Assembly: GCA_028379895.1 (NCBI GenBank)
Contig: JAOEKQ010000003.1
Coordinates: forward strand, 93,631 to 157,630
Direction: 5' to 3'
Source: Burkholderiales bacterium
Lineage (GTDB): Bacteria; Pseudomonadota; Gammaproteobacteria; Burkholderiales; Eutrophovitaceae
Length of the DNA stretch: 64,000 bases
Below, piece by piece: positions 1-13,448 of this stretch. A program made the position numbers and the translations under genes. The stretch's first letter is position 1; each line of letters opens with the position of its first letter. The notes under the pieces were generated by a model that saw nothing but the letters and a program-made list of their open reading frames with translations, was not told the origin of the DNA and ran no database searches.

Positions 1-177
1 GTTGGCCCGAAAAACAAATCGACCCATTTAATATACTAAGTACAACAGGAAATTGATTGCCAATACTTCCTTCAATTTCATTAGCTACTCGTTTAATCTG
101 TTCTTGAATTTCTTCTTGTGTAATTATAATTCTTGCCGACCGACGAATATCATCCTCATTCACCTGCAGTGGGTTGT

Positions 178-181
<4 letters not shown>
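1..181 (-). CDS. hpt: Hypoxanthine phosphoribosyltransferase, N-terminal part (runs off the window)
   Basis: This is the first 60 codons of a purine-salvage phosphoribosyltransferase that converts hypoxanthine or guanine plus PRPP to IMP or GMP in the cytosol. The visible N-terminus contains an ITQEEIQEQI helix followed by a VVLSILNGSICFSGQ strand, which matches the start of the HPRT fold (the LVGVLKGA-like strand). The start ATG overlaps the stop codon of galU by 4 bases (ATGA), so the two genes are translationally coupled. The catalytic PRPP loop lies outside the window, so the assignment rests on the N-terminal pattern alone. Confidence 0.7.
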
Positions 182-4182
<4,001 letters not shown>

Positions 4183-4224
4183 ATTATTACCTCATACGAT
4201 GCCATAGCATTGCCTATTTTGAAG

Positions 4225-7200
4225 TTAAATCGCAACGTCTTCATTCAGTTTTATCGCCTCATCGATATCAACCGCTACCACGCGTGAAACCCCTTGCTCC
4301 TGCATGGTAACGCCGATCAATTGCTCTGCCATTTCCATAGTTATTTTATTATGAGTAATAAACAGGAATTGCGTGCTTGTCGACATTTTTCGAACAAGGT
4401 CACAGTAGCGGACGGTATTACTATCGTCGAGGGGCGCATCTACCTCATCTAATAGACAAAATGGTGCAGGATTAAGCTGAAATAAAGAGAATACGAGAGA
4501 TAGTGCGGTGAGCGCTTTTTCTCCCCCGGACAGTAAATGAATTGAGGTGTTTCGTTTTCCTGGAGGGCGTGCTATCACCTCCACTCCAGCATCTAATATC
4601 TCTTCGCCAGTAAGAACGAGCTTTGCTTCTCCACCTCCGAACAAAGCAGGAAACATTTCTCCAAACTGTTGGTTCACTTGTTCAAATGTCTCAGACAGTC
4701 GTTCTCTTGTTTCCTTGTCAATACTTCGAATCGCATTCTCCAAAGTAGATACCGCCTCCAACAAGTCCTCTGCTTGCGCATCTAGATATCCTTTTCTTTC
4801 ATGAGATTCTGCGAGTTCATCTAGCGCGGCCAAGTTGATTGCTCCGAGTCTTTCGATCTTACGTTGCAAATCGGAGATCGATGTTTGAGCGATGGCTATT
4901 TCAAAGGTATCTGAAACCACCGTGCCAAGGTACACTTCGTCTGCCTCAGACTCTCTAAGTTGTGTAGCAAAACCGTCCCTGACAAGTCGGCACTCTTGCT
5001 CACTCAAATTCATAGCATTAATTGAATCTCGCAAGGGTTGAAGCCCGCGGTCAGTTTCTTGTCGTTGAACCTCAGCAAGCCTTAATTGCTCATCCCAGTT
5101 TGCAAAGGTTTGTCTCTCGACACTGAGCGTCGCCTCCACTTCAGTTCGCCGCATCAAATTCAGCTGCAATTCATCTGTTTGCGCACCTTCTACCTCCTGG
5201 TTTAGCTGATCATACAGCTCAGACCGTTGCCCATCTAACCGCAAGAAAGACTCATAAATTTGATTAATATTTGAAGACAAATCGTTGATTTTATTTGTTA
5301 AAGATCGAAAGTTAAATGAATGCTCTGAATAATCTTCATTCAAAGTGCGAATCATCTCAAGTTGATCTGTTCTGCGCTGCTCTGTGATGTCGAGTTCTGA
5401 CGTTATCTCTTGCATCACACTAGACGCACCCTCGAGCTCAGCTTCCAAAGTGTTCACTTGCAAAGACGCTTTTTCGTGCCTTTCGCTCTCTGCCGATCGC
5501 AAACTTTCAATTTCGACCAACTCGGCGTCAACTTGGGCTAACCGCTCGATGGTCCGCTGATTTAAATCAGATAAACGCAAGAAATCAACCCGTTCGTGGT
5601 GGAGCTTCTCTTTCAATTCAGAAAATACAGCTCTAGCTTGGCTAAGCTCGTCCTTCATGCTGCTAACTGCATCAGATGCATTTTTAAAATTTTCTTGGCA
5701 TGTTTCGACTTCTGCTTGAGCTTGCGAAGCAAGCTCCTCCAATCTTTCAATCTCCACTTGCCTCGCGAGCATCCCATGAACTTCCTGATCAGGAGCGAAT
5801 AGCGCAATACCACCAGGATAATACAAGTCACCGCGCTTAGTGACGCACATCTCACCGGGGCTTAACTGGTCAATCATTATTTGCGCGTCGATATCTGTGT
5901 CAGCAATAAAGACATTTGATAACCAATGTTTAACGAGATGCAATACTGATGGGGTACTCGAATGGACAATGGTATCGAGAGTGGTGAATTTGGACTTCGA
6001 GTCTTGGCGAAGACCTGAAGCAAATTGTTTATTAAAAAAGGACACCTTTGAGGGAGGCTGGTTAGCATCCTCAAAAGTTACAACACCTAAATCATCAATT
6101 GCAATTGACATCAGACGCTCGCGCAGTACTGCTTCAACCGAATCCTCCCAACCGGGTTCGACCCGAAGAAGTTCCCACAATCGCTTCTCGTTATTGAAGC
6201 CGCTTGCTTCAAGCCACTCACTCAAGCGGTCAGATTGAGATACTTGCGTTTGAAGGTCAACTAAAGCGCGTCTTTTGGCTTCCAACTCTGAATAAACTCG
6301 ACGTGTGTCGTCCAGTGTCAAGCCGGTTTTATCTTTTTGATCTTCCAGATTGCCGAGCCCAAGCTCTAATTTTAAAAGCTCGGTGGATTGATTTGTCATC
6401 ACATCATCTAGACTTTTGATTGAAGCATCCATCGATTCAATCTTTTCAGCATCTGGCAGACTCAAATCAAGGCGCTCCGAATTTAATCTTTCTTGTCTAC
6501 TCGCCAGTTGAGATAACACATTCGAAGCATGAGCTTGATACGTTCTATTTAAAGTCAACCGATTATGCAGGTCTGATATAAATTTCGCATGCTCGTCAAC
6601 GGCTCTTTGCGCACTGGAAAAAGACACTTCAATATCAGGCAGCTGCTCTTTATAGGCCTTCAACTCCATCGAAGTTTGACCTTGTTGCAGCTTCACTGCT
6701 ACGACTTGTTTCCGAGAATCCCAAAAAACCTGTTCTATCGCATTTAAATCATTTCGTTGTTGCTGATAAGAGTCATTTATGTTGGAAAGTTGTTGTTGTG
6801 TTCTTTTTCGTGTTTCCCTCATGTACTCAATGGATTGTTCAATACGAGCAATTGAGGAATTGACCTCATAAAGCGTACCTTGTACTACGTTAACGGCTGA
6901 TGAACTGCTCTCTCGAGAGATTTTAAGCTTCTCGATTTCCGTCTCAGTCTTTCTCAATAATGCTATTTTTTTCTCGACATCAAGCCCTGCTTGCTTACAT
7001 TTTGCTTCGATAATCAATCGCTTCTGTTCAGACTCGCGCTTACTGTGATACCAAACTTGTTGCTGCGTTTCTTTTAAATTGTTCTCGTACTCGTGATACT
7101 TTTCCGCCTGATGTGCTTGTTGCTCCAGCTTTCGTAACTGTTTATCCAACTCTGAGCGAATATCTTCTATCCGAGACAAATTATCCCGAGTATCTCTTAA

Positions 7201-7749
7201 CCGAAGTTCTGTCTCTCGCCGTCGCTCTTTGTATTTCGACACTCCGGCCGCTTCCTCTAAGAACGAACGCATATCATCCGGTCGAGCTTCGATAATACGG
7301 GAGATCATACCTTGCTCGATAATGGCATACCCCTTACCACCCAACCCTGTACCTAAGAAAATATCTGCTACGTCACGCCTCCTTACATGTTGATTGTTAA
7401 TGTAATAAGACGAGGTCCCTTCTCTCTCAAGCACCCTTTTAACAGAAATTTCTGAGTATTGAGACCAAATACCAGTTACCTTTCCAGCGCTGTTGTCAAA
7501 AATCAGTTCTACACTTGCGCGCGACATGGGTTTGCGATCACTGGACCCTGCAAAAATAACGTCTTGCATATTTTCGCCGCGTAGCTGTTTGGCGGAGGTC
7601 TCTCCAAGCACCCAACGTACAGCATCGATCACGTTAGACTTGCCGCAGCCGTTGGGCCCCACGACGCCAACCAATTTTCCTGGGACAGGAATATGTGTAG
7701 GATCCACAAAAGATTTAAAACCAGCTAGCTTTATATGAGTGAGGCGCAA
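4225..7749 (-). CDS. smc: Chromosome segregation protein SMC
   Basis: SMC is the ATPase of the bacterial condensin that compacts and segregates chromosomes. The N-terminal head carries a Walker A GPNGCGKS (residues 31-38 from the start used here). Two long coiled-coil arms flank a hinge near the middle, and the C-terminal head holds the signature LLSGGEKALTALS and Walker B LLDEVDAPLDD. I placed the start at a TTG (7749), giving the family-typical (M)RLTHIKLAGFKSF and about 1174 aa; an ATG at 7779 or a longer frame from 7815 would add residues not usual in the family. It lies 42 bases upstream of zipA on the same strand and diverges from queF. Confidence 0.95.
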   Translation of the reverse strand: MRLTHIKLAGFKSFVDPTHIPVPGKLVGVVGPNGCGKSNVIDAVRWVLGETSAKQLRGENMQDVIFAGSSDRKPMSRASVELIFDNSAGKVTGIWSQYSEISVKRVLEREGTSSYYINNQHVRRRDVADIFLGTGLGGKGYAIIEQGMISRIIEARPDDMRSFLEEAAGVSKYKERRRETELRLRDTRDNLSRIEDIRSELDKQLRKLEQQAHQAEKYHEYENNLKETQQQVWYHSKRESEQKRLIIEAKCKQAGLDVEKKIALLRKTETEIEKLKISRESSSSAVNVVQGTLYEVNSSIARIEQSIEYMRETRKRTQQQLSNINDSYQQQRNDLNAIEQVFWDSRKQVVAVKLQQGQTSMELKAYKEQLPDIEVSFSSAQRAVDEHAKFISDLHNRLTLNRTYQAHASNVLSQLASRQERLNSERLDLSLPDAEKIESMDASIKSLDDVMTNQSTELLKLELGLGNLEDQKDKTGLTLDDTRRVYSELEAKRRALVDLQTQVSQSDRLSEWLEASGFNNEKRLWELLRVEPGWEDSVEAVLRERLMSIAIDDLGVVTFEDANQPPSKVSFFNKQFASGLRQDSKSKFTTLDTIVHSSTPSVLHLVKHWLSNVFIADTDIDAQIMIDQLSPGEMCVTKRGDLYYPGGIALFAPDQEVHGMLARQVEIERLEELASQAQAEVETCQENFKNASDAVSSMKDELSQARAVFSELKEKLHHERVDFLRLSDLNQRTIERLAQVDAELVEIESLRSAESERHEKASLQVNTLEAELEGASSVMQEITSELDITEQRRTDQLEMIRTLNEDYSEHSFNFRSLTNKINDLSSNINQIYESFLRLDGQRSELYDQLNQEVEGAQTDELQLNLMRRTEVEATLSVERQTFANWDEQLRLAEVQRQETDRGLQPLRDSINAMNLSEQECRLVRDGFATQLRESEADEVYLGTVVSDTFEIAIAQTSISDLQRKIERLGAINLAALDELAESHERKGYLDAQAEDLLEAVSTLENAIRSIDKETRERLSETFEQVNQQFGEMFPALFGGGEAKLVLTGEEILDAGVEVIARPPGKRNTSIHLLSGGEKALTALSLVFSLFQLNPAPFCLLDEVDAPLDDSNTVRYCDLVRKMSTSTQFLFITHNKITMEMAEQLIGVTMQEQGVSRVVAVDIDEAIKLNEDVAI

Positions 7750-7850
7750 AATATTATCCGTCGAAATCGTTATAATCATGCCTGCATACAATAATGCGAA
7801 TCTTGCATGTAGCAATGATACCTATTTTATCTTAATAACCTAAATTTAGA

Positions 7851-8267
7851 ATGCCGAAACCCGTGACAAACCCGCTCGACACTTTTCCAAATCCAGCCCC
7901 TAAAAATGATTTCTGGGTTCGCATGCAAATTCCTGAATTTACATGTCTATGTCCTAAAACAGGCCAACCCGACTTTGCGACATTGTATCTTGATTATTTG
8001 CCAGATAAGAAGTGCGTAGAACTTAAGAGCTTGAAGCTTTATACAGTCACCTTTCGTGATAAGGGTGCGTTTCACGAAGCAGTTACAAATCAAATCCTAG
8101 ATGATTTGGTCGAATTAACAAAGCCTAAATTTATGCGTCTGACTTCTCGTTTCTACGTAAGAGGCGGCATTTTTACAACCGTTATTGCCGAGCATCACAA
8201 AAAGGGGTTTAAGCCGAAAAGTCCACTCCAACTTCCTGAATTATCCGCGGAAAGATCTACGTACTAA
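7851..8267 (+). CDS. queF: NADPH-dependent 7-cyano-7-deazaguanine reductase (short, type I)
   Basis: QueF reduces preQ0 to preQ1 in the queuosine tRNA-modification pathway. The 138-aa protein is the short unimodular form, unlike the roughly 280-aa form of Escherichia coli. It has the catalytic CPKTGQPDF motif with the nucleophilic Cys34 and Asp41, the substrate-binding ELKSLKLY at residues 57-64, and the FHE pair (His75-Glu76). It stands alone between the divergent smc and the convergent SDR gene, which ends 12 bases away. No preQ1 riboswitch fits in the 35-base leader from the edge of the longest smc reading frame. Confidence 0.96.
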   Translation: MPKPVTNPLDTFPNPAPKNDFWVRMQIPEFTCLCPKTGQPDFATLYLDYLPDKKCVELKSLKLYTVTFRDKGAFHEAVTNQILDDLVELTKPKFMRLTSRFYVRGGIFTTVIAEHHKKGFKPKSPLQLPELSAERSTY

Positions 8268-8279
8268 GGTTAACAAAAC

Positions 8280-9017
8280 TTAGAGCGTTGCCGCACCACC
8301 CACTTCAATAACAGCACCGCTTATATAACTTGCCTCATCGGAGGCAAGAAACGCATAGGTGTTGGCAATCTCATAGGCCTGGCCTAGACGTCCGAGTGGA
8401 ATCTTCGCAAGAATTCCATCAAGAACTTTATCGGGAATATCACTCAAAATATCAGTATCAATCATGCCCGGGCAAACAGAATTCACCCTGATTCCAAACC
8501 GACCAAACTCACGCGCCCAAGTTTTAGCCATGCCAATTACACCGAATTTACTGGCTGCATAATTAGTCTGACCGAAATTACCATAGAGTCCAACAATTGA
8601 AGAAGCGTTAAGCACAACGCCAGACTGTTGCTCCATCATGTGATGGAAAACTGCTTTGGCGCAGTTATAAGTTCCCTTTAGGTTGACATTAATTACATTA
8701 TCGAACGCTTCCTCAGTCATATTCATCATTCTGGCGTCTCGAACGATGCCGGCATTATTGACAAGAACATCGATCCGTCCGTACTTCGTCACGGTGGAAT
8801 CCACCATGTCTGCAACACCCATAGCATCTGTAACATCAACAACAAACGCATTCCCATTTGAGTCGCCGGCAAACATTGTTTTTAAATTATTGAGGACTGA
8901 CTGATCAATATCGCAGGCAATGACTTTTGATCCTTCAGCTAGAAATTTCTTCACTGTAGCGAGTCCAATACCTCGTCCTGCACCCGTAATAATCGATACT
9001 TTTCCTTCGAGCTTCAT
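8280..9017 (-). CDS. Short-chain dehydrogenase/reductase, FabG-like
   Basis: This is a 245-aa classical SDR resembling 3-oxoacyl-ACP or acetoacetyl-CoA reductases. It has the cofactor motif TGAGRGIG (residues 11-18), the NNAG motif (87-90), a catalytic serine at 139-140 and YAASK with Tyr153 and Lys157. The acidic CDID after beta-2 suggests NAD(H) rather than NADP(H), which would favour a dehydrogenase over biosynthetic FabG. It is the last gene of a tight minus-strand set (curA-like, tadA, L,D-transpeptidase, SDR) with gaps of only 6, 3 and 20 bases. The exact substrate cannot be read from sequence. Confidence 0.85.
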   Translation of the reverse strand: MKLEGKVSIITGAGRGIGLATVKKFLAEGSKVIACDIDQSVLNNLKTMFAGDSNGNAFVVDVTDAMGVADMVDSTVTKYGRIDVLVNNAGIVRDARMMNMTEEAFDNVINVNLKGTYNCAKAVFHHMMEQQSGVVLNASSIVGLYGNFGQTNYAASKFGVIGMAKTWAREFGRFGIRVNSVCPGMIDTDILSDIPDKVLDGILAKIPLGRLGQAYEIANTYAFLASDEASYISGAVIEVGGAATL

Positions 9018-9036
9018 ATTAATGTTCCCTAACGAT

Positions 9037-9516
9037 TTAGATGATTTGTACTGAATCTCCTACCGAGACTCTGCTGAACAAATCAACGACATCTGTGTTC
9101 AACATTCTGATGCAGCCAATGGAGCCGGGTACGCCCATCTGAGTTCCGTCAGGACTGCCGTGTATGTAGATATATCGCCGCATAGTATCTACGTTGCCCA
9201 GTCTATTAAATCCAACCTCTTTACCAGATAGCCAAATTATGCGTGTGAGTATCCAGTCTCTATCTGGGCTAACGGCTCGAAGTTCCTCATTAAAAATTTC
9301 CCCAGTCGGCCTACGCCCAATAAATACGGTATTTATTGGCGCATCAGTGCCGATTTTAGCTCTGATATAGTGCTTACCACGAGGGGTTTTAAAACTATTA
9401 TTCGTCTCCCCACTACCAAATTTGGAGGTAGACACATGATAAAACTTGGTAACCGACTCATTTTTTCCATTAAATAGGCTGAGTGTTTGGTCTGCAATAT
9501 TGATATTTAAAACCAT
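9037..9516 (-). CDS. L,D-transpeptidase (YkuD) family protein without a signal peptide
   Basis: This is a 159-aa YkuD-domain protein. The active-site block has His119 (YIHGSPDG), Cys135 and Arg137 (GSIGCIRM). Family members normally cross-link peptidoglycan or attach lipoproteins to it in the periplasm. Here the domain begins directly at the N-terminus (LNINIADQTLSLF), with no hydrophobic export signal and no extra upstream codons that would supply one. Either it is exported in another way or it acts on cytosolic material. Its neighbours are tadA (3 bases upstream) and the SDR gene downstream. Confidence 0.85.
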   Translation of the reverse strand: MVLNINIADQTLSLFNGKNESVTKFYHVSTSKFGSGETNNSFKTPRGKHYIRAKIGTDAPINTVFIGRRPTGEIFNEELRAVSPDRDWILTRIIWLSGKEVGFNRLGNVDTMRRYIYIHGSPDGTQMGVPGSIGCIRMLNTDVVDLFSRVSVGDSVQII

Positions 9517-9519
9517 TTA

Positions 9520-9987
9520 TTACCGCCGTTTTTGAAAAAAACTTTTTAACACCGCCGCACACTCATCCTCCATGAGTCCCCCAACTACGGAAGTATGATG
9601 ATTCAATTGATGGTTTTCAAATAAATTAACAATCGAGCCACATGCTCCTGATTTTTTATCATAAGCTCCAAACACTAAGCGCCCGATGCGCGCGTGCATG
9701 ATCGCACCGGCGCACATGACGCAGGGCTCTAAAGTTGAGTATAACGTTGTACCTACCAATCGATAATTCCCTGAAAATGAAGCGCCCTCACGTATTGTGT
9801 TGATCTCGGCGTGCGCGGTCGGATCTACTAAAGAAATAGGGGCATTACCGGATTGAGCGATGATTACACCATCTGCGACCAAGACGGAGCCAACTGGAAC
9901 TTCACCGTTAGCGGCACTTTTCGTCGCCAGCTTCAGTGCCTGTTCCATGAATAATAAATCGTTATCGAGAGCTATAGAAATATCCAA
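9520..9987 (-). CDS. tadA: tRNA-specific adenosine deaminase
   Basis: TadA deaminates A34 to inosine in tRNA-Arg(ACG). The zinc deaminase motifs are complete: HAE with His59 and the proton-shuttling Glu61, and PCVMC with Cys89 and Cys92; the family-typical MHARIGRLVFGAYD follows. The start is unusual. The first in-frame candidate is a TTG at 9987 that directly abuts an AAGGAGG sequence (no spacer), whereas an in-frame ATT two codons later sits six bases from it; the first ATG is Met14, inside the conserved first helix. The TTG start is kept by convention. It lies 6 bases downstream of the curA-like gene. Confidence 0.93.
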   Translation of the reverse strand: MDISIALDNDLLFMEQALKLATKSAANGEVPVGSVLVADGVIIAQSGNAPISLVDPTAHAEINTIREGASFSGNYRLVGTTLYSTLEPCVMCAGAIMHARIGRLVFGAYDKKSGACGSIVNLFENHQLNHHTSVVGGLMEDECAAVLKSFFQKRR

Positions 9988-9993
9988 CCTCCT

Positions 9994-11037
9994 TCAAACT
10001 TTCACAACCAACTTACCAAAATTATGTCCCTGTAACAGCCCAATGAAAGCACTCGGTGCGTTTTCAATGCCCATGACCACATCCTCTATATATTTGATTT
10101 CCCCGGATGCAACTAATGGTTCGACATCGTCTACGAATTTTGAAAGTTGTGACCAATGATCTGAAATAATAAATCCATTAACAGAGAGTTTTTTAATTAG
10201 AATCATTCGCCAAAGATTAGCGACTGACATACTGTCTGTGCGTGCGTCAGCGCCCATCGCACCCTCGTTATACCAACTGACCATTCCACAAACAATCATT
10301 CTGCCAAAATCATTCATTTCAGGCACAACAGCTTCAAACAGTTTTCCACCAACGTTCTCAAAGTAAATATCAACCCCTTTGGGAGCAAGCGTTTTAATAG
10401 CAGACTGCATTTCGTTCGCTGATTCGAACAGCTTGTGATTCAAACAATGATCAACACCAAATTTATCGACAGCAAGCGCACATTTTTCATCCGACCCAGC
10501 AATTCCTATTGTTTTAAGCCCAAGACGTCTCGCTAGTTGTACAACCATCGACCCTACCGGCCCGGTGACAGCTCCGACAACTAGCGTCTCGCCCGCTTTA
10601 GGCCTTCCATGCTGTGTCAGCCCCCACCAACCGGTGAAACCTGGCATACCCAGGGCCCCCAAACATAGAGATTTCGGTTCTATTGATGCCGGAATTTTTT
10701 GAATTAATGATGCATCAACCACTGCGGCCTCAGTCCATCCCATTCGACCATAAACCCAATCGCCAACTTCAATTCCGTCAGATGCACTCTCTTCAACACG
10801 GCCAACTGCACCAGCCTCCATAATATGGCCTAACTTAACAGGAGCAGCATATGAAGCAGCATCATCCATACGACCCCTCATATACGGGTCTAGTGAGAAA
10901 TGTGTGACTTTGACTAAAACTTGCCCAGACAAAGGTGAGTTCACGACAAAAGGTTCTATTAGAAAGTTATCAACTGTTGGAAGGCCAACCGGTCGGCTAG
11001 CTAACGTAACTCGTCTTGCGTACCGTTTTGCTGACAT
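9994..11037 (-). CDS. NADP-dependent medium-chain oxidoreductase, CurA-like
   Basis: This is a 347-aa zinc-independent MDR protein of the leukotriene B4 dehydrogenase/curcumin reductase type, which reduces the C=C bond of unsaturated ketones and aldehydes with NADPH. The early SLDPYMRGRM motif (about residue 50) and the GAVTGPVGSMVVQLARRLG dinucleotide-binding segment (about 155) are characteristic, as is VDIYFENVGG. It heads the four-gene minus-strand set containing tadA. The physiological substrate is unknown. Confidence 0.88.
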   Translation of the reverse strand: MSAKRYARRVTLASRPVGLPTVDNFLIEPFVVNSPLSGQVLVKVTHFSLDPYMRGRMDDAASYAAPVKLGHIMEAGAVGRVEESASDGIEVGDWVYGRMGWTEAAVVDASLIQKIPASIEPKSLCLGALGMPGFTGWWGLTQHGRPKAGETLVVGAVTGPVGSMVVQLARRLGLKTIGIAGSDEKCALAVDKFGVDHCLNHKLFESANEMQSAIKTLAPKGVDIYFENVGGKLFEAVVPEMNDFGRMIVCGMVSWYNEGAMGADARTDSMSVANLWRMILIKKLSVNGFIISDHWSQLSKFVDDVEPLVASGEIKYIEDVVMGIENAPSAFIGLLQGHNFGKLVVKV

Positions 11038-11064
11038 GTTGCTCCTATATCTAACGCTAATAAA

Positions 11065-13284
11065 TTAAATACCGTTGATAATTTTATTGAATGTCGCGCT
11101 CGGCCTCATCACAGATGATACTTTTTTTGCGTCTGGATGATAGTAACCACCTATATCAACCGAAACGCCTTGAACGCCTCTTAATTCAGCAATGATATGA
11201 TCTTCGCTTTGGCTGAGATCATCAAAAACCGACTTGAACTTTGAGGCCATCTCTGGATCTTCTGACTGATGAGCTAGCGCCTCTGCCCAGTACATTGCGA
11301 AATAGTAATGGCTTTCCCTATTGTCAGCTTCGCCAACCTTTCTAGAAGGTGATCGATTATTATCGAGTATTTTTTGAGTCGCAGCTTCTGCAGCTCGACT
11401 TAAAACATTCGCACGCCGGTTACTAGAAGTTTCCGCATAAAACATCAAGCTTTCGCTTAATGCACAGAACTCCCCTAACGAATCCCAACGCAGATGATTT
11501 TCAGAAAGTAACTGTTGTACGTGCTTTGGTGCAGAGCCGCCAGCGCCAGTTTCAAACAATCCACCACCATTCATGAGTTTAACAATGGACAACATTTTTG
11601 CAGAGGTTCCTAACTCTAGAATAGGAAATAAATCAGTCAAATAGTCCCTCAGCACATTACCCGTAATTGCAATTGAGTCATTGCCCTCGCGAATTGTTTC
11701 CAAAGTGAGTCGTGTCGCTTCACGAGGCGCTAAGATCTTGAATATTTTTAGTAAGCCCTCGGCTTCTAGAGCGCGCTCCACATAATCTAATATTTGAATG
11801 TCGTGTGCGCGTGTACGATCAAGCCAAAATATAGCCTGAGAGCCTGTAGCCTGTTGCCTGGATATGGCCAGTTTGATCCAATCTTCGATAGCCGCCTTTT
11901 GTGTTACTGAGGAGCGCCACACGTCCCCCTCCTCTACAGAATGCTCATGGAGAACGTCGCCATTCGCCGCAACCACTTTAACCGTTCCATTAGCAGGTAT
12001 TTCAAAGGTGGTTGGATGCGACCCGTACTCCTCTGCTTTTTGCGCCATCAAACCAACATTTGCAACTGCTCCTGAGGTTGATGGATCCAGAGCACCTTCC
12101 TTCTTGAAATACTTGATTGTTTCGTCGTAAATAGGAGCATAGCAATTATCAGGGATTACACATTTAACATCTTTTTCATTGCCATCGGGCCCCCAGCCTA
12201 TTCCTCCTGCGCGAATGACCGCAGGCATGGATGCGTCAATAATGACGTCGGAGGGTACATGTAAATTAGTGATCCCTTTATTACTATCGACCATGTACAA
12301 ATCCGGGCGCCCCTCAGCGATGGCGCTAATCTCATTAACTATTTCAGGCTCTTCTGATAAACGACTCAGGACGTCTCCTAAACCCGCATTCGGACTAATG
12401 CCAAGTTCTTGGAACTTTTTTGCGTATTTTTCAAATACCGGACTGAAAAACTCGGTAACTGCATGACCAAAGAGAATCGGATCAGAGACCTTCATCATGG
12501 TCGCCTTGAGATGTAATGAAAAAAGTATATTTTTTTGTTTTGCGTCATCTATCTCTGCTTTAAGGAATTCCCTCAACGCTCTCACGCTAAGGAACGTAGC
12601 ATCAACAACTGCGCCCGTGCTAAGGAACACTTCATCTTTTAGAGTGACCGCTTCCCCTTCGCCGTTTACGAACTCAATTCGCGCGTCTCCGGTCTGACTA
12701 CTACTTACTGTCGTAGAGCGTTCGTTCGCATAAAAATCATCAACAGACATTGAGGAAACATGCGTTTTTGAAGTGCTCCTCCAAACACCCATTGAATGAG
12801 GGTTAGCTTTCGCGAATTCTTTCACTGCTTTCGCTGCTCGTCTGTCAGAATTCCCTTCCCTTAATACGGGGTTAACTGCCGAACCCTTCATCGAATCGTA
12901 TTTTTTCCGCACATCTAATTCGAGGTCTGTTTTTGGCGTATCTGGATAATCAGGAATTTTGAAACCTTGTTTCTGTAGCTCATCAATTACTGCTTTTAGC
13001 TGTGGAATCGAGGCGGAAATATTCGGTAATTTAATTACATTTGCAGAGGACTTTTTTACAACATTACTGAGATCATTAAGATCATTCGGCTGACGTTGTG
13101 AATCCATTAAGTACTCAGGGAATGCAGAAAGAATTCGACCTGCCAGGGAAATGTCTTTGCTTCCAACTCTGATTTCCGCGCTAGAGGTGAAAGCCCGAAT
13201 AATTGGCAATAGGGAACCGCTTGCAAGTTCTGGCGCTTCATCAACTATTGTGTAAACAATATCCATTTCTCGATTACTACTCAT
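11065..13284 (-). CDS. Isocitrate dehydrogenase, NADP-dependent, monomeric type
   Basis: This is the large monomeric form of isocitrate dehydrogenase (739 aa), which converts isocitrate and NADP+ to 2-oxoglutarate, CO2 and NADPH in the TCA cycle. The whole length matches this family, with characteristic segments such as NPVLREGNSDRRA (about residue 137), HLKATMMKVSDPILFGHAV, LFETGAGGSAPKHVQQ and VDIGGYYHPD near the end. It is not related in sequence to the dimeric Icd. A GGGAG sequence lies 10 bases before the ATG. It is transcribed alone, and no cspD or clpS neighbour is present. Confidence 0.96.
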   Translation of the reverse strand: MSSNREMDIVYTIVDEAPELASGSLLPIIRAFTSSAEIRVGSKDISLAGRILSAFPEYLMDSQRQPNDLNDLSNVVKKSSANVIKLPNISASIPQLKAVIDELQKQGFKIPDYPDTPKTDLELDVRKKYDSMKGSAVNPVLREGNSDRRAAKAVKEFAKANPHSMGVWRSTSKTHVSSMSVDDFYANERSTTVSSSQTGDARIEFVNGEGEAVTLKDEVFLSTGAVVDATFLSVRALREFLKAEIDDAKQKNILFSLHLKATMMKVSDPILFGHAVTEFFSPVFEKYAKKFQELGISPNAGLGDVLSRLSEEPEIVNEISAIAEGRPDLYMVDSNKGITNLHVPSDVIIDASMPAVIRAGGIGWGPDGNEKDVKCVIPDNCYAPIYDETIKYFKKEGALDPSTSGAVANVGLMAQKAEEYGSHPTTFEIPANGTVKVVAANGDVLHEHSVEEGDVWRSSVTQKAAIEDWIKLAISRQQATGSQAIFWLDRTRAHDIQILDYVERALEAEGLLKIFKILAPREATRLTLETIREGNDSIAITGNVLRDYLTDLFPILELGTSAKMLSIVKLMNGGGLFETGAGGSAPKHVQQLLSENHLRWDSLGEFCALSESLMFYAETSSNRRANVLSRAAEAATQKILDNNRSPSRKVGEADNRESHYYFAMYWAEALAHQSEDPEMASKFKSVFDDLSQSEDHIIAELRGVQGVSVDIGGYYHPDAKKVSSVMRPSATFNKIINGI

Positions 13285-13448
13285 TATGTATATGCTCCCT
13301 CTTGCTTTTTTTAAATACGAACGCGAATTGATATCAGACTTAATAGATCGCCAATATGACGAAATGATCTATTACCTTAATGATATCGCAGTTGCGGACA
13401 TGGAGGTATCGATACAGTGTGTGTCATACGGTGGTGATTGATTGGGAA

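Noticed and set aside
5596..6419. Several plus-strand ORFs opposite smc
   Set aside because: They are antisense shadows of the coiled-coil coding sequence with no ribosome sites or family features.
7816..7850. A preQ1 riboswitch before queF
   Set aside because: The leader is only 35 bases and shows no pseudoknot-like hairpin with an A-rich tail.
13286..13441. A 51-codon plus-strand ORF (MYMLPLAFFKYERELISDL...) between the Idh and SulP genes
   Set aside because: It has no ribosome site, begins two bases from the Idh start codon, and covers the space where the Idh leader and promoter must lie. The composition is plausible, but chance is likelier.
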